Shown one piece after another: positions 1-7,019 of a stretch of 9,093 nucleotides of DNA. The notes under the pieces were generated by a model. The model was not told the DNA's origin and did no database searches. It saw only the letters and a list, made by a program, of their open reading frames with translations. Source of the stretch: CAYOXX01 sp964408025 (GTDB lineage Bacteria; Acidobacteriota; DATKUA01); NCBI GenBank assembly GCA_964408025.1, contig CAYOXX010000109.1:1-9093 (forward strand), in the 5' to 3' direction. The translations under genes and the position numbers were made by a program. The stretch's first letter is position 1. Each line of letters begins with the position of its first letter.

Positions 1-1754
1 CCCCGGAGCCGCCCGCCGGCGGGACCGAGGGTGTCGAGGGCAGTGCCCCCGCCGAGGGCGCAGAGGGAGAGGGTGGGCGTGCCGCCGGTGAATACGACGC
101 GTCAACCGGGGTTGCGGACCTGGAAGGCGATGCGGTGGAGCGGCCTGCCGAGGCGATCTTCGACGACGACGAGATCGCTGACACGGTGGTGGTCGAGACT
201 GACCTCTACCGCGTCGAGCTGACTAACACTGAGGGCGGCTGCGCCACGAGCTGGATAATGAAGGGCCACCAGGCAAGCTTCGGCGACGGCGAGCTCGACC
301 TGGTGGCGCCGACGGAGATCAGGCCCGAGCGGCTGCTGCCCCTGGCCACGATGGTGCGCACCGGCGGCGGCGACTACCGTCACCTGCCGCGGCGGCCACA
401 GATGCTGGCGACTACCGACGGCAGTGGCAAAGCGGTATTCGACGAGACGGGGCGGGCCACGGTCGCCTTCCACTACTACGAGGAAGAGGTCGGCTGGATC
501 GTCAAGGAGCTGACATTCCACAGCGATAGCTACATGCTCGACGTTCGGTTCAGTACCAGAGTGGTGCAGAGCGGAAAAGCGCTGATAGTCTGGGGCCCCG
601 GCGTCGGCGAGCTGCTCAGGGGGAACGAGGGCGACGGTTACCAGCTTGGCAACGAACGCAACGGCTTTCTGTTCAGCATTCAGGGCGGGCTGCAGCGGGC
701 GCCGTCGCCGGTGAGCGACAGCGGCGAGAGCGGCGAGCCGTTCGTTGAGCAGGTAGTGCAGGAGTATGCTCTCTGGGTGGGCCTGGAGAACGCCTACTTC
801 ATGGCCCTGGCGGTCGGCGACGAGCGCAACCCGTTCACGCCGATCTACCAGCTGCGATCGGGCCGCGAGCTGCAGTCGGGCGAGGAGCGCAAGACGTTCT
901 ACTACCCCTACGTGGGCATCCAGCCGCTGGCCGCCGAGGCGGAGTTCAAGCTATACGTCGGACCGAAGGACCTGGCGGTCCTGGAGCGTACCGATGGCGG
1001 CAGGTTGAAAGACGTGGTCCAGTTCGGCTGGTTCGCGTTCATCTCCCGCCCGGGGCTCTGGCTGCTGCAGCAGATCTACAACGTCATGGAGGGCATCTTC
1101 GGCGCCGGGAATTACGGCGTGGCGATCGTGCTGCTGACAGTCTTCATCAACATCCTGCTGCTGCCGCTGATGCTCAAGCAGCGGTCCTCGATGGCGGCCA
1201 TGCAAAAGCTGCAGCCGCAGATAAAGCAGATCCAGGCGAAGTACAAGGCGGGGAAGGGCGACAACATCGAGACAAGGCAGGCGAAAAAGAGGGCGCTCAA
1301 CGAAGAGATGATGGCGCTCTACAAGGCCGAGGGGGTCAACCCGATGGGCGGCTGCCTGCCGATGCTGATCCAGCTGCCGATACTGATCGCCTTCTTCGAC
1401 ATGTTCCGCGTGGCCATCGAGCTGCGCCGCGCACCGTTTGTGCTCTGGATCGGTGACCTGGCAGCCCCCGACCCGTTCTACGTCACGCCGATACTGATGG
1501 GGATAGTGATGTTCCTGTCGCAGCGGATGACGCCGACCGCCTCCGAGGCCCAGGGCGCGGCGGCGATGAAATTCCTGCCTTTCATTTTCGTCTTCTTCTT
1601 TGCCAACGCCCCCAGCGGGCTGGTGCTCTACTGGCTGACGTCGAGCCTCTGCAACCTCGGCACCCAGATGGTGATGAACGCAGTCAAGCCGCCCGCCCCC
1701 ATCAAGGCGCCGGCGGCCGCCGGTAAGGGCAAGAAGAAGACCGGGAGAAAGTGA
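1..1754 (+). CDS. yidC: Membrane protein insertase YidC/Oxa1 (5' end outside window)
   Basis: Inserts and folds inner-membrane proteins, alone or with SecYEG. The frame is open from base 3 with no stop, so the start and first membrane helix lie off the left edge; GTG 135 is internal. The visible order is an acidic Gly/Ala/Glu-rich linker (about 3-180), a beta-rich periplasmic P1 domain (about 190-1000), then the conserved insertase core. The core has a helix beginning NYGVAIVLLTVF (about 1110-1170), a cytoplasmic loop containing ALYKAEGVNPMGGCLP, a helix LIQLPILIAFF, the segment LRRAPFVLWIGDLAAPDPFY, and a last helix with PSGLVLYW (about 1618-1632). The tail is basic (GKGKKKTGRK), as expected for ribosome contact. 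The P1 domain indicates a diderm host. The groove Arg (R366 in E. coli) is Asn here (codon 1149-1151). The stop TGA shares its A with the jag start. Identification is secure. Confidence 0.97.
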   Translation, partial: PEPPAGGTEGVEGSAPAEGAEGEGGRAAGEYDASTGVADLEGDAVERPAEAIFDDDEIADTVVVETDLYRVELTNTEGGCATSWIMKGHQASFGDGELDLVAPTEIRPERLLPLATMVRTGGGDYRHLPRRPQMLATTDGSGKAVFDETGRATVAFHYYEEEVGWIVKELTFHSDSYMLDVRFSTRVVQSGKALIVWGPGVGELLRGNEGDGYQLGNERNGFLFSIQGGLQRAPSPVSDSGESGEPFVEQVVQEYALWVGLENAYFMALAVGDERNPFTPIYQLRSGRELQSGEERKTFYYPYVGIQPLAAEAEFKLYVGPKDLAVLERTDGGRLKDVVQFGWFAFISRPGLWLLQQIYNVMEGIFGAGNYGVAIVLLTVFINILLLPLMLKQRSSMAAMQKLQPQIKQIQAKYKAGKGDNIETRQAKKRALNEEMMALYKAEGVNPMGGCLPMLIQLPILIAFFDMFRVAIELRRAPFVLWIGDLAAPDPFYVTPILMGIVMFLSQRMTPTASEAQGAAAMKFLPFIFVFFFANAPSGLVLYWLTSSLCNLGTQMVMNAVKPPAPIKAPAAAGKGKKKTGRK

Positions 1755-2677
1755 TGCTCGAAGAGCTGGTATTCAAGGGCAAGAACCTGGACGAGGCGCT
1801 CTCCAAGGCCAGCAACTTCTTCGGCGCCGACCGCGAGCAGCTGAGCTACGAGTTCCTAGACGAGTCGCCCGACGGCGAGGTCTGGATCAAGCTCAAGGAG
1901 CACCCCTTCGCCTCCAGCAAGCAGGAGGCACACGCTGCCGAGGAGTCGCAATCCGACGAGCAGCCTGCCGAGCAGCCTCCGACCTCGTACTCGCCACCAC
2001 CACCCACCCAGTCCTTGACACCATCCGAGCCCGAGCGCCAGCCCTACCCGTCTTACAAGCGGAGTGGTGCCGAGGGTACGGGGGCCCGGAGGAGCTGGGG
2101 CGACGACCGCCCGCGGCAACGCGGCAGGGGCGGCGTCCGCGGCAAGGAGCACTGGAAATCCCGCGAGCCGCAGCTCGACGGCCTCGGCCAGGCCGAGAAG
2201 GATGCCCACGCCTTCGTGGCCGGCCTGCTGCGGAAGATGCGGATGCGGCTGGACGTACTGCCGGTGCAGGACCAGTCGCGCCTGATATTCAACATCGACG
2301 GGCCGGACCGCAATCTACTGCTGGCCAAAAAAGGCTCCGTGCTCTCGGCCATCCAGTACCTGGTCAACAAGATCTTCATGAACCGCTCCGAGAGGCCGCA
2401 GAAGATATTTGTCGACAGCAACGGCTACCGGGTCGCCCGCGAGGAGGAGCTGAGCGAGATCGCGCAGATGAGCGCCGACAAGGTCCGGGCCTCGGGCAGG
2501 GAGTACGTTCTCAACCCGATGGATCCCTACGAGCGCCGCCTGATCCACATCGCCCTCAAGGACGACGACGAGGTGACGACCATCTCCAGGGGCGAGGGCT
2601 TCATCAAGAGGGTGGCAATAGTCCTCAGGGACGCGGACGACGGCGAAGCGCCCCCGGCGGATGGGGGGAGCAAATAG
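1754..2677 (+). CDS. jag: Jag/KhpB (SpoIIIJ-associated) RNA-binding protein, Jag_N-KH-R3H
   Basis: A cytoplasmic RNA-binding protein, usually encoded next to yidC; in pneumococcus KhpB/EloR works with KhpA in cell elongation and post-transcriptional control. The protein is 307 aa from ATG 1754, which overlaps the yidC TGA (TGATG) and has GGGAG six bases upstream; GTG 1751 is a poorer alternative. Domains: Jag_N (residues about 1-50, LEELVFKGKNLDEALSKA), a long low-complexity linker (about 55-145) that is Pro/Glu-rich and then RG-rich (residues 119-131, RPRQRGRGGVRGK), a KH-II domain (about 146-225), and R3H (about 240-300) with the RxxxH signature R261-H265 in NPMDPYERRLIH. The KH loop reads AKKG (191-194), where GxxG is typical. 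The linker makes it longer than many homologues. Family call is secure; the RNA targets are unknown. Confidence 0.93.
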   Translation: MLEELVFKGKNLDEALSKASNFFGADREQLSYEFLDESPDGEVWIKLKEHPFASSKQEAHAAEESQSDEQPAEQPPTSYSPPPPTQSLTPSEPERQPYPSYKRSGAEGTGARRSWGDDRPRQRGRGGVRGKEHWKSREPQLDGLGQAEKDAHAFVAGLLRKMRMRLDVLPVQDQSRLIFNIDGPDRNLLLAKKGSVLSAIQYLVNKIFMNRSERPQKIFVDSNGYRVAREEELSEIAQMSADKVRASGREYVLNPMDPYERRLIHIALKDDDEVTTISRGEGFIKRVAIVLRDADDGEAPPADGGSK

Positions 2678-2754
2678 GCCGCTGCGCGCCCGGTAATCTT
2701 GCAGGGTAAGCCTCTCTGCTACCATCCTAAATATCCCGTTGCCGCGGTGCCGCT

Positions 2755-2786
2755 GGGGACTGGGATAGCAGCAATCCCCCGTCTCC
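2755..2786 (+). terminator. Hairpin in the jag-mnmE gap (possible terminator, no T-tract)
   Basis: GGGGAC (2755-2760) pairs with GTCTCC (2781-2786) with one G-U, and GGGAT (2762-2766) pairs with ATCCC (2774-2778) around the loop AGCAGCA. A 1x2 internal loop separates the two stems. The hairpin lies 78 bases after the jag stop and ahead of the promoter candidate for mnmE. It is not followed by a T-run, so an intrinsic terminator is only one possibility; it could also be a structured leader element or chance in GC-rich DNA. Confidence 0.3.
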
Positions 2787-2815
2787 ACGCTCTCGGCGGC
2801 CGACATCTTTTCCCG

Positions 2816-2845
2816 TTGCGCTTCGCCCGGCCCGCGATTGATACT
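2816..2845 (+). promoter_or_regulatory. Weak sigma-70-like promoter candidate for mnmE-mnmG-rsmG
   Basis: TTGCGC (2816-2821) and GATACT (2840-2845), separated by 18 bases, match the -35 and -10 consensus at 3/6 and 4/6 positions. They lie about 80 bases ahead of the mnmE start, in a stretch with more A/T than its surroundings. The 245-base gap before mnmE makes some promoter here likely, but this exact assignment is weak. The reading frame open across the gap (2699-2929) has a clearly lower GC share at third positions than the neighbouring genes, so I treat the gap as non-coding. Confidence 0.25.
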
Positions 2846-2922
2846 TTCTCATCTCCCCGAGCCAGCGCGCCCGAGGCAGCGGCAGTGCTGGCGTTTCGAG
2901 CCGTAGACGCGCCGGGAGGTCG

Positions 2923-4299
2923 ATGCTGAGCGACACGATAGCGGCGATAGCGACGCCGCCGGGCAGCGGCGGCATCGGCATCGTGCGCCTCTCGGGCCCC
3001 GAGGCACACAGTATCGCGGCGCGCGTTTTCCGCCACGAAGGGCGGCCCCCGGAGCCGCGCAGGGCGGTGCTGGGCCGCCTGGTAGATCCCGCGAGAAGAG
3101 CGACACTGGACCGCTGCCTGCTGACGCTGTTCGCCGCGCCGGGTTCATACACCGGCGAGGACGCGGCCGAGTTCAGCTGCCACGGAAGCCCACCGGTGCT
3201 GCGGCGGCTGGTGGAGCTGCTCTGCGCACTGGGGGCGCGGCCGGCGGCCCCGGGGGAGTTCACCATGCGGGCGGTTCTGAACGGCCGCGCAGACCTGACG
3301 CAGGCCGAAGCGGTCAACCGCCTGGTGAGGGCCAGGACGCTGCTGCAGGCCGAGGAGGCGGTGGCCCAGCTCGAGGGGTCGGTGTCGGAGCGGGTGCGGG
3401 CCATCGACGAGGCGCTGCTCGACGTGGCGGCGCGTTTGGAAGCCGCCGTAGACTTCGCCGAAGAAGACGAGAGCTTCATCGGCCGCCGGGAGGCCGTCGA
3501 GGGGCTGGAAGGAGTCTCGGCGGAGCTGGAGTCGCTGCTCGACGGCTTCAGCGGGGCAGACCTGTTGCGCGACGGTGCGGTGGTCGTGATCGCCGGCGGC
3601 CCCAACGTCGGCAAGTCGACTCTCTTCAACGCCATACTTAGGCGAGAGCGCGCCATCGTCGACACGGCGCCGGGCACCACGCGCGACTACATCGCCGAGA
3701 CCATCGAGATGGGCGGCCTGCCGCTGACGCTGGTAGACACCGCCGGACTTCGCACCTCCGGCGACGGCGTCGAGATCGAGGGGATGAGGCGCACCGAGCA
3801 GCAGCTCGGAACGGCGGACATGGTCCTGCTGGTCAGCGAAGCCGCAAGGGAGCCGAGCGGCGAGGAGCTGGGGCTGCTCGAACGGCTGAAGAAAGAAGGG
3901 ACGACGGTAATCCCGGTGGGAAACAAGTCGGACCTGCTCGAAGCCGAGACGACCGAAGGAGCGGCGGGGCGGCATCCGCAAGAAAGTATCGTCCTCTCGG
4001 CGCTGACCGGGGACGGCGTGCCGAAACTGCTGGAGAGGATCGAGGAGGAGCTGGCGAAGCGACGGGCGGGTGGCGCGGACCGCGGTGAGCTGATCACAGA
4101 GATCCGACAGCAACAGCTCTTCCGCAGCACAGCCGAGTCGGTGGGCCGCGCTGTAGAGCTGATAGCGGAGGGGGCATACGAGGAGCTGGTGCTCGAGGAG
4201 GTCAGGGCGGCGCTGGCGGCGCTGGGGGAGATCACGGGAGTGAAGAGACCCGATGACATCCTGGAGAGGATCTTCTCGAGCTTCTGCATCGGCAAGTAG
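2923..4299 (+). CDS. mnmE: tRNA uridine-34 5-carboxymethylaminomethyl modification GTPase MnmE (TrmE)
   Basis: With MnmG it makes (carboxymethyl)aminomethyl-U34 in tRNAs reading split codon boxes, using a methylene-THF-derived carbon and GTP hydrolysis. The protein is 458 aa, the normal length. The N-terminal folate-binding domain (about 1-120) begins DTIAAIATPPGSGGIGIVRL. A helical domain wraps an inserted G domain with G1 GGPNVGKS (225-232), G2 PGTTRD (250-255), G3 DTAGLR (272-277), the catalytic Glu at E284 by alignment with E. coli E282, G4 NKSD (334-337) and G5 SALTG. The C-terminus is FCIGK, with the conserved Cys at 455. All key residues are present. GGGAGG (2914-2919) lies only three bases before ATG, which is short, but the N-terminal homology fixes this start. 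It appears to be the first gene of the mnmE-mnmG-rsmG unit. Confidence 0.98.
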   Translation: MLSDTIAAIATPPGSGGIGIVRLSGPEAHSIAARVFRHEGRPPEPRRAVLGRLVDPARRATLDRCLLTLFAAPGSYTGEDAAEFSCHGSPPVLRRLVELLCALGARPAAPGEFTMRAVLNGRADLTQAEAVNRLVRARTLLQAEEAVAQLEGSVSERVRAIDEALLDVAARLEAAVDFAEEDESFIGRREAVEGLEGVSAELESLLDGFSGADLLRDGAVVVIAGGPNVGKSTLFNAILRRERAIVDTAPGTTRDYIAETIEMGGLPLTLVDTAGLRTSGDGVEIEGMRRTEQQLGTADMVLLVSEAAREPSGEELGLLERLKKEGTTVIPVGNKSDLLEAETTEGAAGRHPQESIVLSALTGDGVPKLLERIEEELAKRRAGGADRGELITEIRQQQLFRSTAESVGRAVELIAEGAYEELVLEEVRAALAALGEITGVKRPDDILERIFSSFCIGK

Positions 4300-4304
4300 G
4301 AAGT

Positions 4305-4312
4305 GGAGGAGG
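4305..4312 (+). promoter_or_regulatory. Shine-Dalgarno sequence that sets the mnmG start
   Basis: GGAGGAGG is a strong anti-16S match just after the mnmE stop. Twelve bases separate it from GTG 4325. This is long but workable, and no other in-frame start between here and the FAD-binding motif is better placed. It argues against the upstream ATG at 4253, which lies inside mnmE. Confidence 0.6.
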
Positions 4313-4324
4313 CGAGGGCGAGCG

Positions 4325-6208
4325 GTGGCCGGGCGGGCGAGAACGAATAGTGTGGGGGTAGTGGTCGTGGGCGGCGGGCACGCCGGCTGCGAGGCTGCTG
4401 CCGCTGCGGCGCGTCTGGGTGTCGAAACGATACTGGTTACGCTGCGGCGCGACACCATCGGCGAGATGAGCTGCAACCCGGCCATCGGAGGCCTCGCCAA
4501 GGGCCAGATGGTGCGCGAGGTCGACGCGCTGGGCGGGCTGATGGGAGTCGCCGCCGACGCGGCGGGAATCCAGTTCCGCATGCTCAACCTCAGCAAGGGC
4601 CCGGCGGTGAGGGCGCCGCGGGCGCAGCAGGACAAGAAGTCTTACAGGGCCGCGATGCTGCGGCTGCTCGAGGGGATCGGCAACCTCGAGATCCTGGAAG
4701 CCGAAGTTACGGAGCTGCTGGCGAAGGGAGGGAAGGTCGAGGGCGTCGCGACCACGGCGGGTAGTGTAAACGCTGGAGCCGTTGTGCTAACCACCGGCAC
4801 CTTCATCAACGGCCTCATACATATTGGGGAGAGGACACTCGGCGCCGGCAGGATGGGCGAGCAGGCCTGCGCGAGAATAGGCGATTCGCTCGCCTCGCTG
4901 GGGCTGAGGCTCGGGCGGCTGAAGACCGGGACGCCGCCGCGGCTGCGCCGCGGCAGCATCGACTTCGCTGCCTTCGGTGAGCAGCCGGGCGACGCCAGGC
5001 CGACGCCGTTCTCGTTCCTGAGCGGACCGATAGAGGTGGAGCAGGTGCCCTGCCACATCGGCTACACAAATGCCGAGACGCACGACATCATCAGGAGCAA
5101 CATTGACCGCTCGCCGCTATACTCGGGGCGCATCGTGGGCATCGGGCCGCGCTACTGCCCATCGATCGAGGACAAGGTAGTCAAGTTCCCCGACCGCGAC
5201 CGCCACCAGCTATTCCTGGAACCGGAGGAGCGGGACGGGGAGAGCGTCTACCTCAACGGCGTCAGCAGTTCGATGCCCGAAGACGTGCAGCTGCGCGTGG
5301 TCCGCTCGATAGCCGGTCTAGAGCGGGCCGAGTTCATACGGCCCGGCTACGCCATCGAGTACCACTTCCTGCCGCCGACGCAGATGCGCGTCACGCTGGA
5401 GTGCAAGGCGCTGGCGGGCCTCTACTGCGCGGGCCAGATAAACGGCACCTCAGGCTACGAGGAGGCGGCAGGGCAGGGGCTGGTGGCCGGCGCCAACGCC
5501 GCCCTCGCGGTTCTGGCGGGCGAGCCGATGGTGCTGGAGCGGGGCGGCTCCTACATCGGCGTGATGATCGACGACCTGATCACCAGGGGCGTCGACGAGC
5601 CGTACCGCATGTTTACTTCGCGCGCCGAGAATCGCTTGCAGCTGCGCGCCGACAACGCCGATAGGCGCCTCACGCCGCTGGGGAGGCGTCACGGGCTCGT
5701 AGACGATGGCCGCTGGGAGGCCTTCGAAGGGAAACTGGCTCGGATGGAAAGAGCGAAGGAATACCTTGGAGTCAGGAGGGTCGCCACAGCAGCGGAGGCG
5801 GAGAGTTTAGGGCTGCGGCTCAGTGGCGGGCTGCGGAGCCCGGCAAGCGTCTGGGAGCTGCTGCGGCGTCCCGAGATCTCCCTTGCAAACATTTCCGCAT
5901 CGCTGCCTGAGCTTGTTGATCTGGCGGAGGAAGAGCTGCTCTCGATCGAGACGGACCTGAAGTACGAGGGATACGTCCGGCGGCAGAGGGAAGCGGGCGA
6001 GAGGGCAAGGGCGATGGAGCGGGAGCGCCTACCGGAGGATATCGACTTCGGCGAGGTCCCGGGGCTGACGCGGGAGGGAGTCGAGCGGCTACAGCGGACG
6101 AGGCCGGAGACTCTAGGACAGGCGTCGCGGGTGCCGGGTGTGACGCCGGCGGCGGTGATGGCGCTGGCGATCGAGCTGCGGCGCCGCAAAGGTAGCGGAG
6201 ATGGCTGA
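4325..6208 (+). CDS. mnmG: tRNA uridine-34 modification enzyme MnmG (GidA), FAD/NADH-dependent
   Basis: The FAD- and NADH-dependent partner of MnmE in U34 modification, cytoplasmic. From GTG 4325 it is 627 aa, matching the usual 620-630. An upstream ATG (4253) would add residues that merely re-read the mnmE 3' end in another frame; GTG 4352 is a second alternative. The Rossmann motif GGGHAG (16-21) is followed by DTIGEMSCNPAIGGLAKG, with the conserved Cys at 50. RMLNLSKGPAVRAPRAQQDK follows, then RYCPSIEDK with the second conserved Cys at 278 (E. coli C277), GYEEAAGQG from residue 377, and a C-terminal helical GidA-associated domain (LKYEGYVRRQ, then DFGEVPGLTREG). All key residues are intact. 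It starts 25 bases after mnmE and overlaps rsmG by eight bases, so an operon with coupled translation is likely. Confidence 0.97.
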   Translation: MAGRARTNSVGVVVVGGGHAGCEAAAAAARLGVETILVTLRRDTIGEMSCNPAIGGLAKGQMVREVDALGGLMGVAADAAGIQFRMLNLSKGPAVRAPRAQQDKKSYRAAMLRLLEGIGNLEILEAEVTELLAKGGKVEGVATTAGSVNAGAVVLTTGTFINGLIHIGERTLGAGRMGEQACARIGDSLASLGLRLGRLKTGTPPRLRRGSIDFAAFGEQPGDARPTPFSFLSGPIEVEQVPCHIGYTNAETHDIIRSNIDRSPLYSGRIVGIGPRYCPSIEDKVVKFPDRDRHQLFLEPEERDGESVYLNGVSSSMPEDVQLRVVRSIAGLERAEFIRPGYAIEYHFLPPTQMRVTLECKALAGLYCAGQINGTSGYEEAAGQGLVAGANAALAVLAGEPMVLERGGSYIGVMIDDLITRGVDEPYRMFTSRAENRLQLRADNADRRLTPLGRRHGLVDDGRWEAFEGKLARMERAKEYLGVRRVATAAEAESLGLRLSGGLRSPASVWELLRRPEISLANISASLPELVDLAEEELLSIETDLKYEGYVRRQREAGERARAMERERLPEDIDFGEVPGLTREGVERLQRTRPETLGQASRVPGVTPAAVMALAIELRRRKGSGDG

Positions 6209-6788
6209 CGGCGGAACCATCAGTGGAGGCGCGATAAAGCGGCTGGAAACCTACCGGCGGCTGGTGCTGCGCTGGAACCGGAGGCTGGCGCTGGTGAGCC
6301 GCGGGGCGCCCGAGGAGGCGCTGGACCGCCTGACAGGTCAGGCGCTCGAGGCGCTCGGGGCGCTACCGACGGGTCTCAGGACACTGATCGACGTCGGATC
6401 AGGAGCAGGCCTACCGGGAATACCGATAGCGATAGCGAGGCCGGGGATGGCGGTGAGGCTTGTCGAGCGTGGCGAAAACAAGCAACTATTTCTGAAGGAA
6501 GCGGTGAGGACGCTCGGCCTGGAGAACGTCGAGCTTGTCCACGAATCATTCGGGCCGGAGGTGGTCCGTGGCCCCAGGCCGCTGGCAGTGACAGCGGTCG
6601 GGCTGGGGGGGTACATCGAGCTCGCCTCGTCGGTAAGGCCGCGCCTGAAGGCCGGTGACGGACTCCTGCTGTTCGTCGGCAGGGACCTGGCGGAGGGGAT
6701 AGCGCGGCACGTCGGGGGCGTTAGGCTCGACTGGAGGCGGTTGAGGGAGAGCGACAAGACAGGCGTGGCCTGGATCGAGGCGGAATAA
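6201..6788 (+). CDS. rsmG: RsmG (GidB)-family 16S rRNA m7G527 methyltransferase, divergent
   Basis: Expected role: SAM-dependent N7 methylation of G527 in 16S rRNA. The protein is 195 aa, slightly short. ATG 6201 overlaps the mnmG stop by eight bases; AAAGGT (6188-6193) is a plausible ribosome site. The SAM-binding core is clear: IDVGSGAGLPGIPIAIARP (63-81), the acidic end of strand 2 (E89 in LVERGENKQLFL) and LGLENVELVHESF. Two family signatures are missing. The motif usually like [KR]H[FI]xDS reads DRLTGQALE (42-50), and the (T/S)RA motif reads TAVG (131-134), with Val at the Arg position; the usual LKG reads FVG. Position after mnmG makes the family call firm, but activity is uncertain. 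A run of seven G (6605-6611) sits in the odd segment, so a sequence error is possible. Confidence 0.85.
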   Translation: MADGGTISGGAIKRLETYRRLVLRWNRRLALVSRGAPEEALDRLTGQALEALGALPTGLRTLIDVGSGAGLPGIPIAIARPGMAVRLVERGENKQLFLKEAVRTLGLENVELVHESFGPEVVRGPRPLAVTAVGLGGYIELASSVRPRLKAGDGLLLFVGRDLAEGIARHVGGVRLDWRRLRESDKTGVAWIEAE

Positions 6789-6805
6789 AGCTCGGCGGTT
6801 TCGAC

Positions 6806-6819
6806 GTTCCACGTGGAAC
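6806..6819. other. parS: parS centromere site (ParB-binding 14-base palindrome)
   Basis: GTTCCACGTGGAAC is a perfect 14-base palindrome. It fits the general parS consensus (TGTTNCACGTGAAACA in B. subtilis) and equals the Myxococcus xanthus core as I recall it. The flanking pair C6805/A6820 breaks the symmetry, so the palindrome is 14, not 16. It lies 17 bases after rsmG and about 240 before parA, the usual place for an origin-proximal parS. ParB should load here, bind CTP and spread. I saw no second copy in the window. Confidence 0.93.
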
Positions 6820-6826
6820 ATCCCCC

Positions 6827-6946
6827 TGACTGACTTTGGGAAACGCGGCGGGATTTGACCTCCCTGCTCCTGTTTGGCTGTCTTCAAATGACTGAGACAG
6901 GACGAGGAGGCTGATCTCCCTGGCGTGAAATCCTTTCGCTGAGTCA
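6827..6946. repeat. Three TGACTSA motifs between parS and the parA promoter
   Basis: TGACTGAC (6827-6834) and TGACTGAG (6889-6896) are on the + strand, and CTGAGTCA (6939-6946) reads TGACTCAG on the - strand. Spacing is about 62 and 50 bases. They lie just upstream of the best parA promoter candidate. They could be a regulator's sites or coincidence; no known binding protein is recognised. Confidence 0.25.
6867..6909 (+). repeat. Interrupted inverted repeat in the rsmG-parA gap
   Basis: CTGTCT (6878-6883) pairs with AGACAG (6895-6900) around an 11-base loop. After a 6x4 internal loop, CTCCT (6867-6871) pairs with AGGAG (6905-6909). There is no T-tract on the + strand, so it is not a standard terminator. 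It lies upstream of the parA promoter candidates and could be the end structure of the mnmE-rsmG transcript or a protein site. Confidence 0.35.
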
Positions 6947-6950
6947 CCTA

Positions 6951-6980
6951 TTGACGGCAACGCGATGGTCGCTTGATAAC
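6951..6980 (+). promoter_or_regulatory. Candidate sigma-70 promoter for parAB
   Basis: TTGACG (6951-6956, 5/6 to consensus) and GATAAC (6975-6980, 4/6) are 18 bases apart, in the least GC-rich part of the window and about 78 bases ahead of parA. This is the best -35 match I found in the two intergenic gaps. Confidence 0.45.
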
Positions 6981-6990
6981 CGGGATTGTC

Positions 6991-7019
6991 TTGTTAGGCG
7001 CGCCGCGGGAGGCTAATAT
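6991..7019 (+). promoter_or_regulatory. Second, closer promoter candidate for parAB
   Basis: TTGTTA (6991-6996) and TAATAT (7014-7019) have the ideal 17-base spacing, each matching 4/6. A start near 7026 would leave a leader of about 30 bases containing GGAGGG (7037-7042). It may act with or instead of the upstream candidate. Confidence 0.35.

Noticed and set aside
135..137. GTG 135 as the yidC start
   Set aside because: The frame is open to the left edge and this start would remove the first membrane helix that YidC with a P1 domain needs.
2327..2332. A6 run in jag as a frameshift or slippage site
   Set aside because: The frame continues normally through the KH and R3H domains, the run is short, and the codon phase does not fit the usual -1 slippery heptamer.
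2699..2929. Possible 76-residue protein in the jag-mnmE gap
   Set aside because: It has a TTG start, no clear ribosome site, a third-position GC share well below the real genes, overlaps the mnmE start, and resembles no family I know.
4253..4324. Upstream ATG extension of MnmG
   Set aside because: The added residues re-read the mnmE 3' end in another frame and do not resemble any MnmG N-terminus; GTG 4325 downstream of GGAGGAGG gives the normal length.
3145..4635. Long antisense open frame of 496 codons opposite mnmE and mnmG
   Set aside because: It is a by-product of GC-rich codon use in verified genes on the + strand. It crosses two genes and has no recognisable domain; the same holds for antisense frames opposite parA, parB and mnmG.
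6971..6979. DnaA-box-like TTATCAAGC on the - strand
   Set aside because: Only six of nine positions fit TTATCCACA, it is isolated, and it overlaps a promoter candidate. No cluster of boxes supports an origin in this window.
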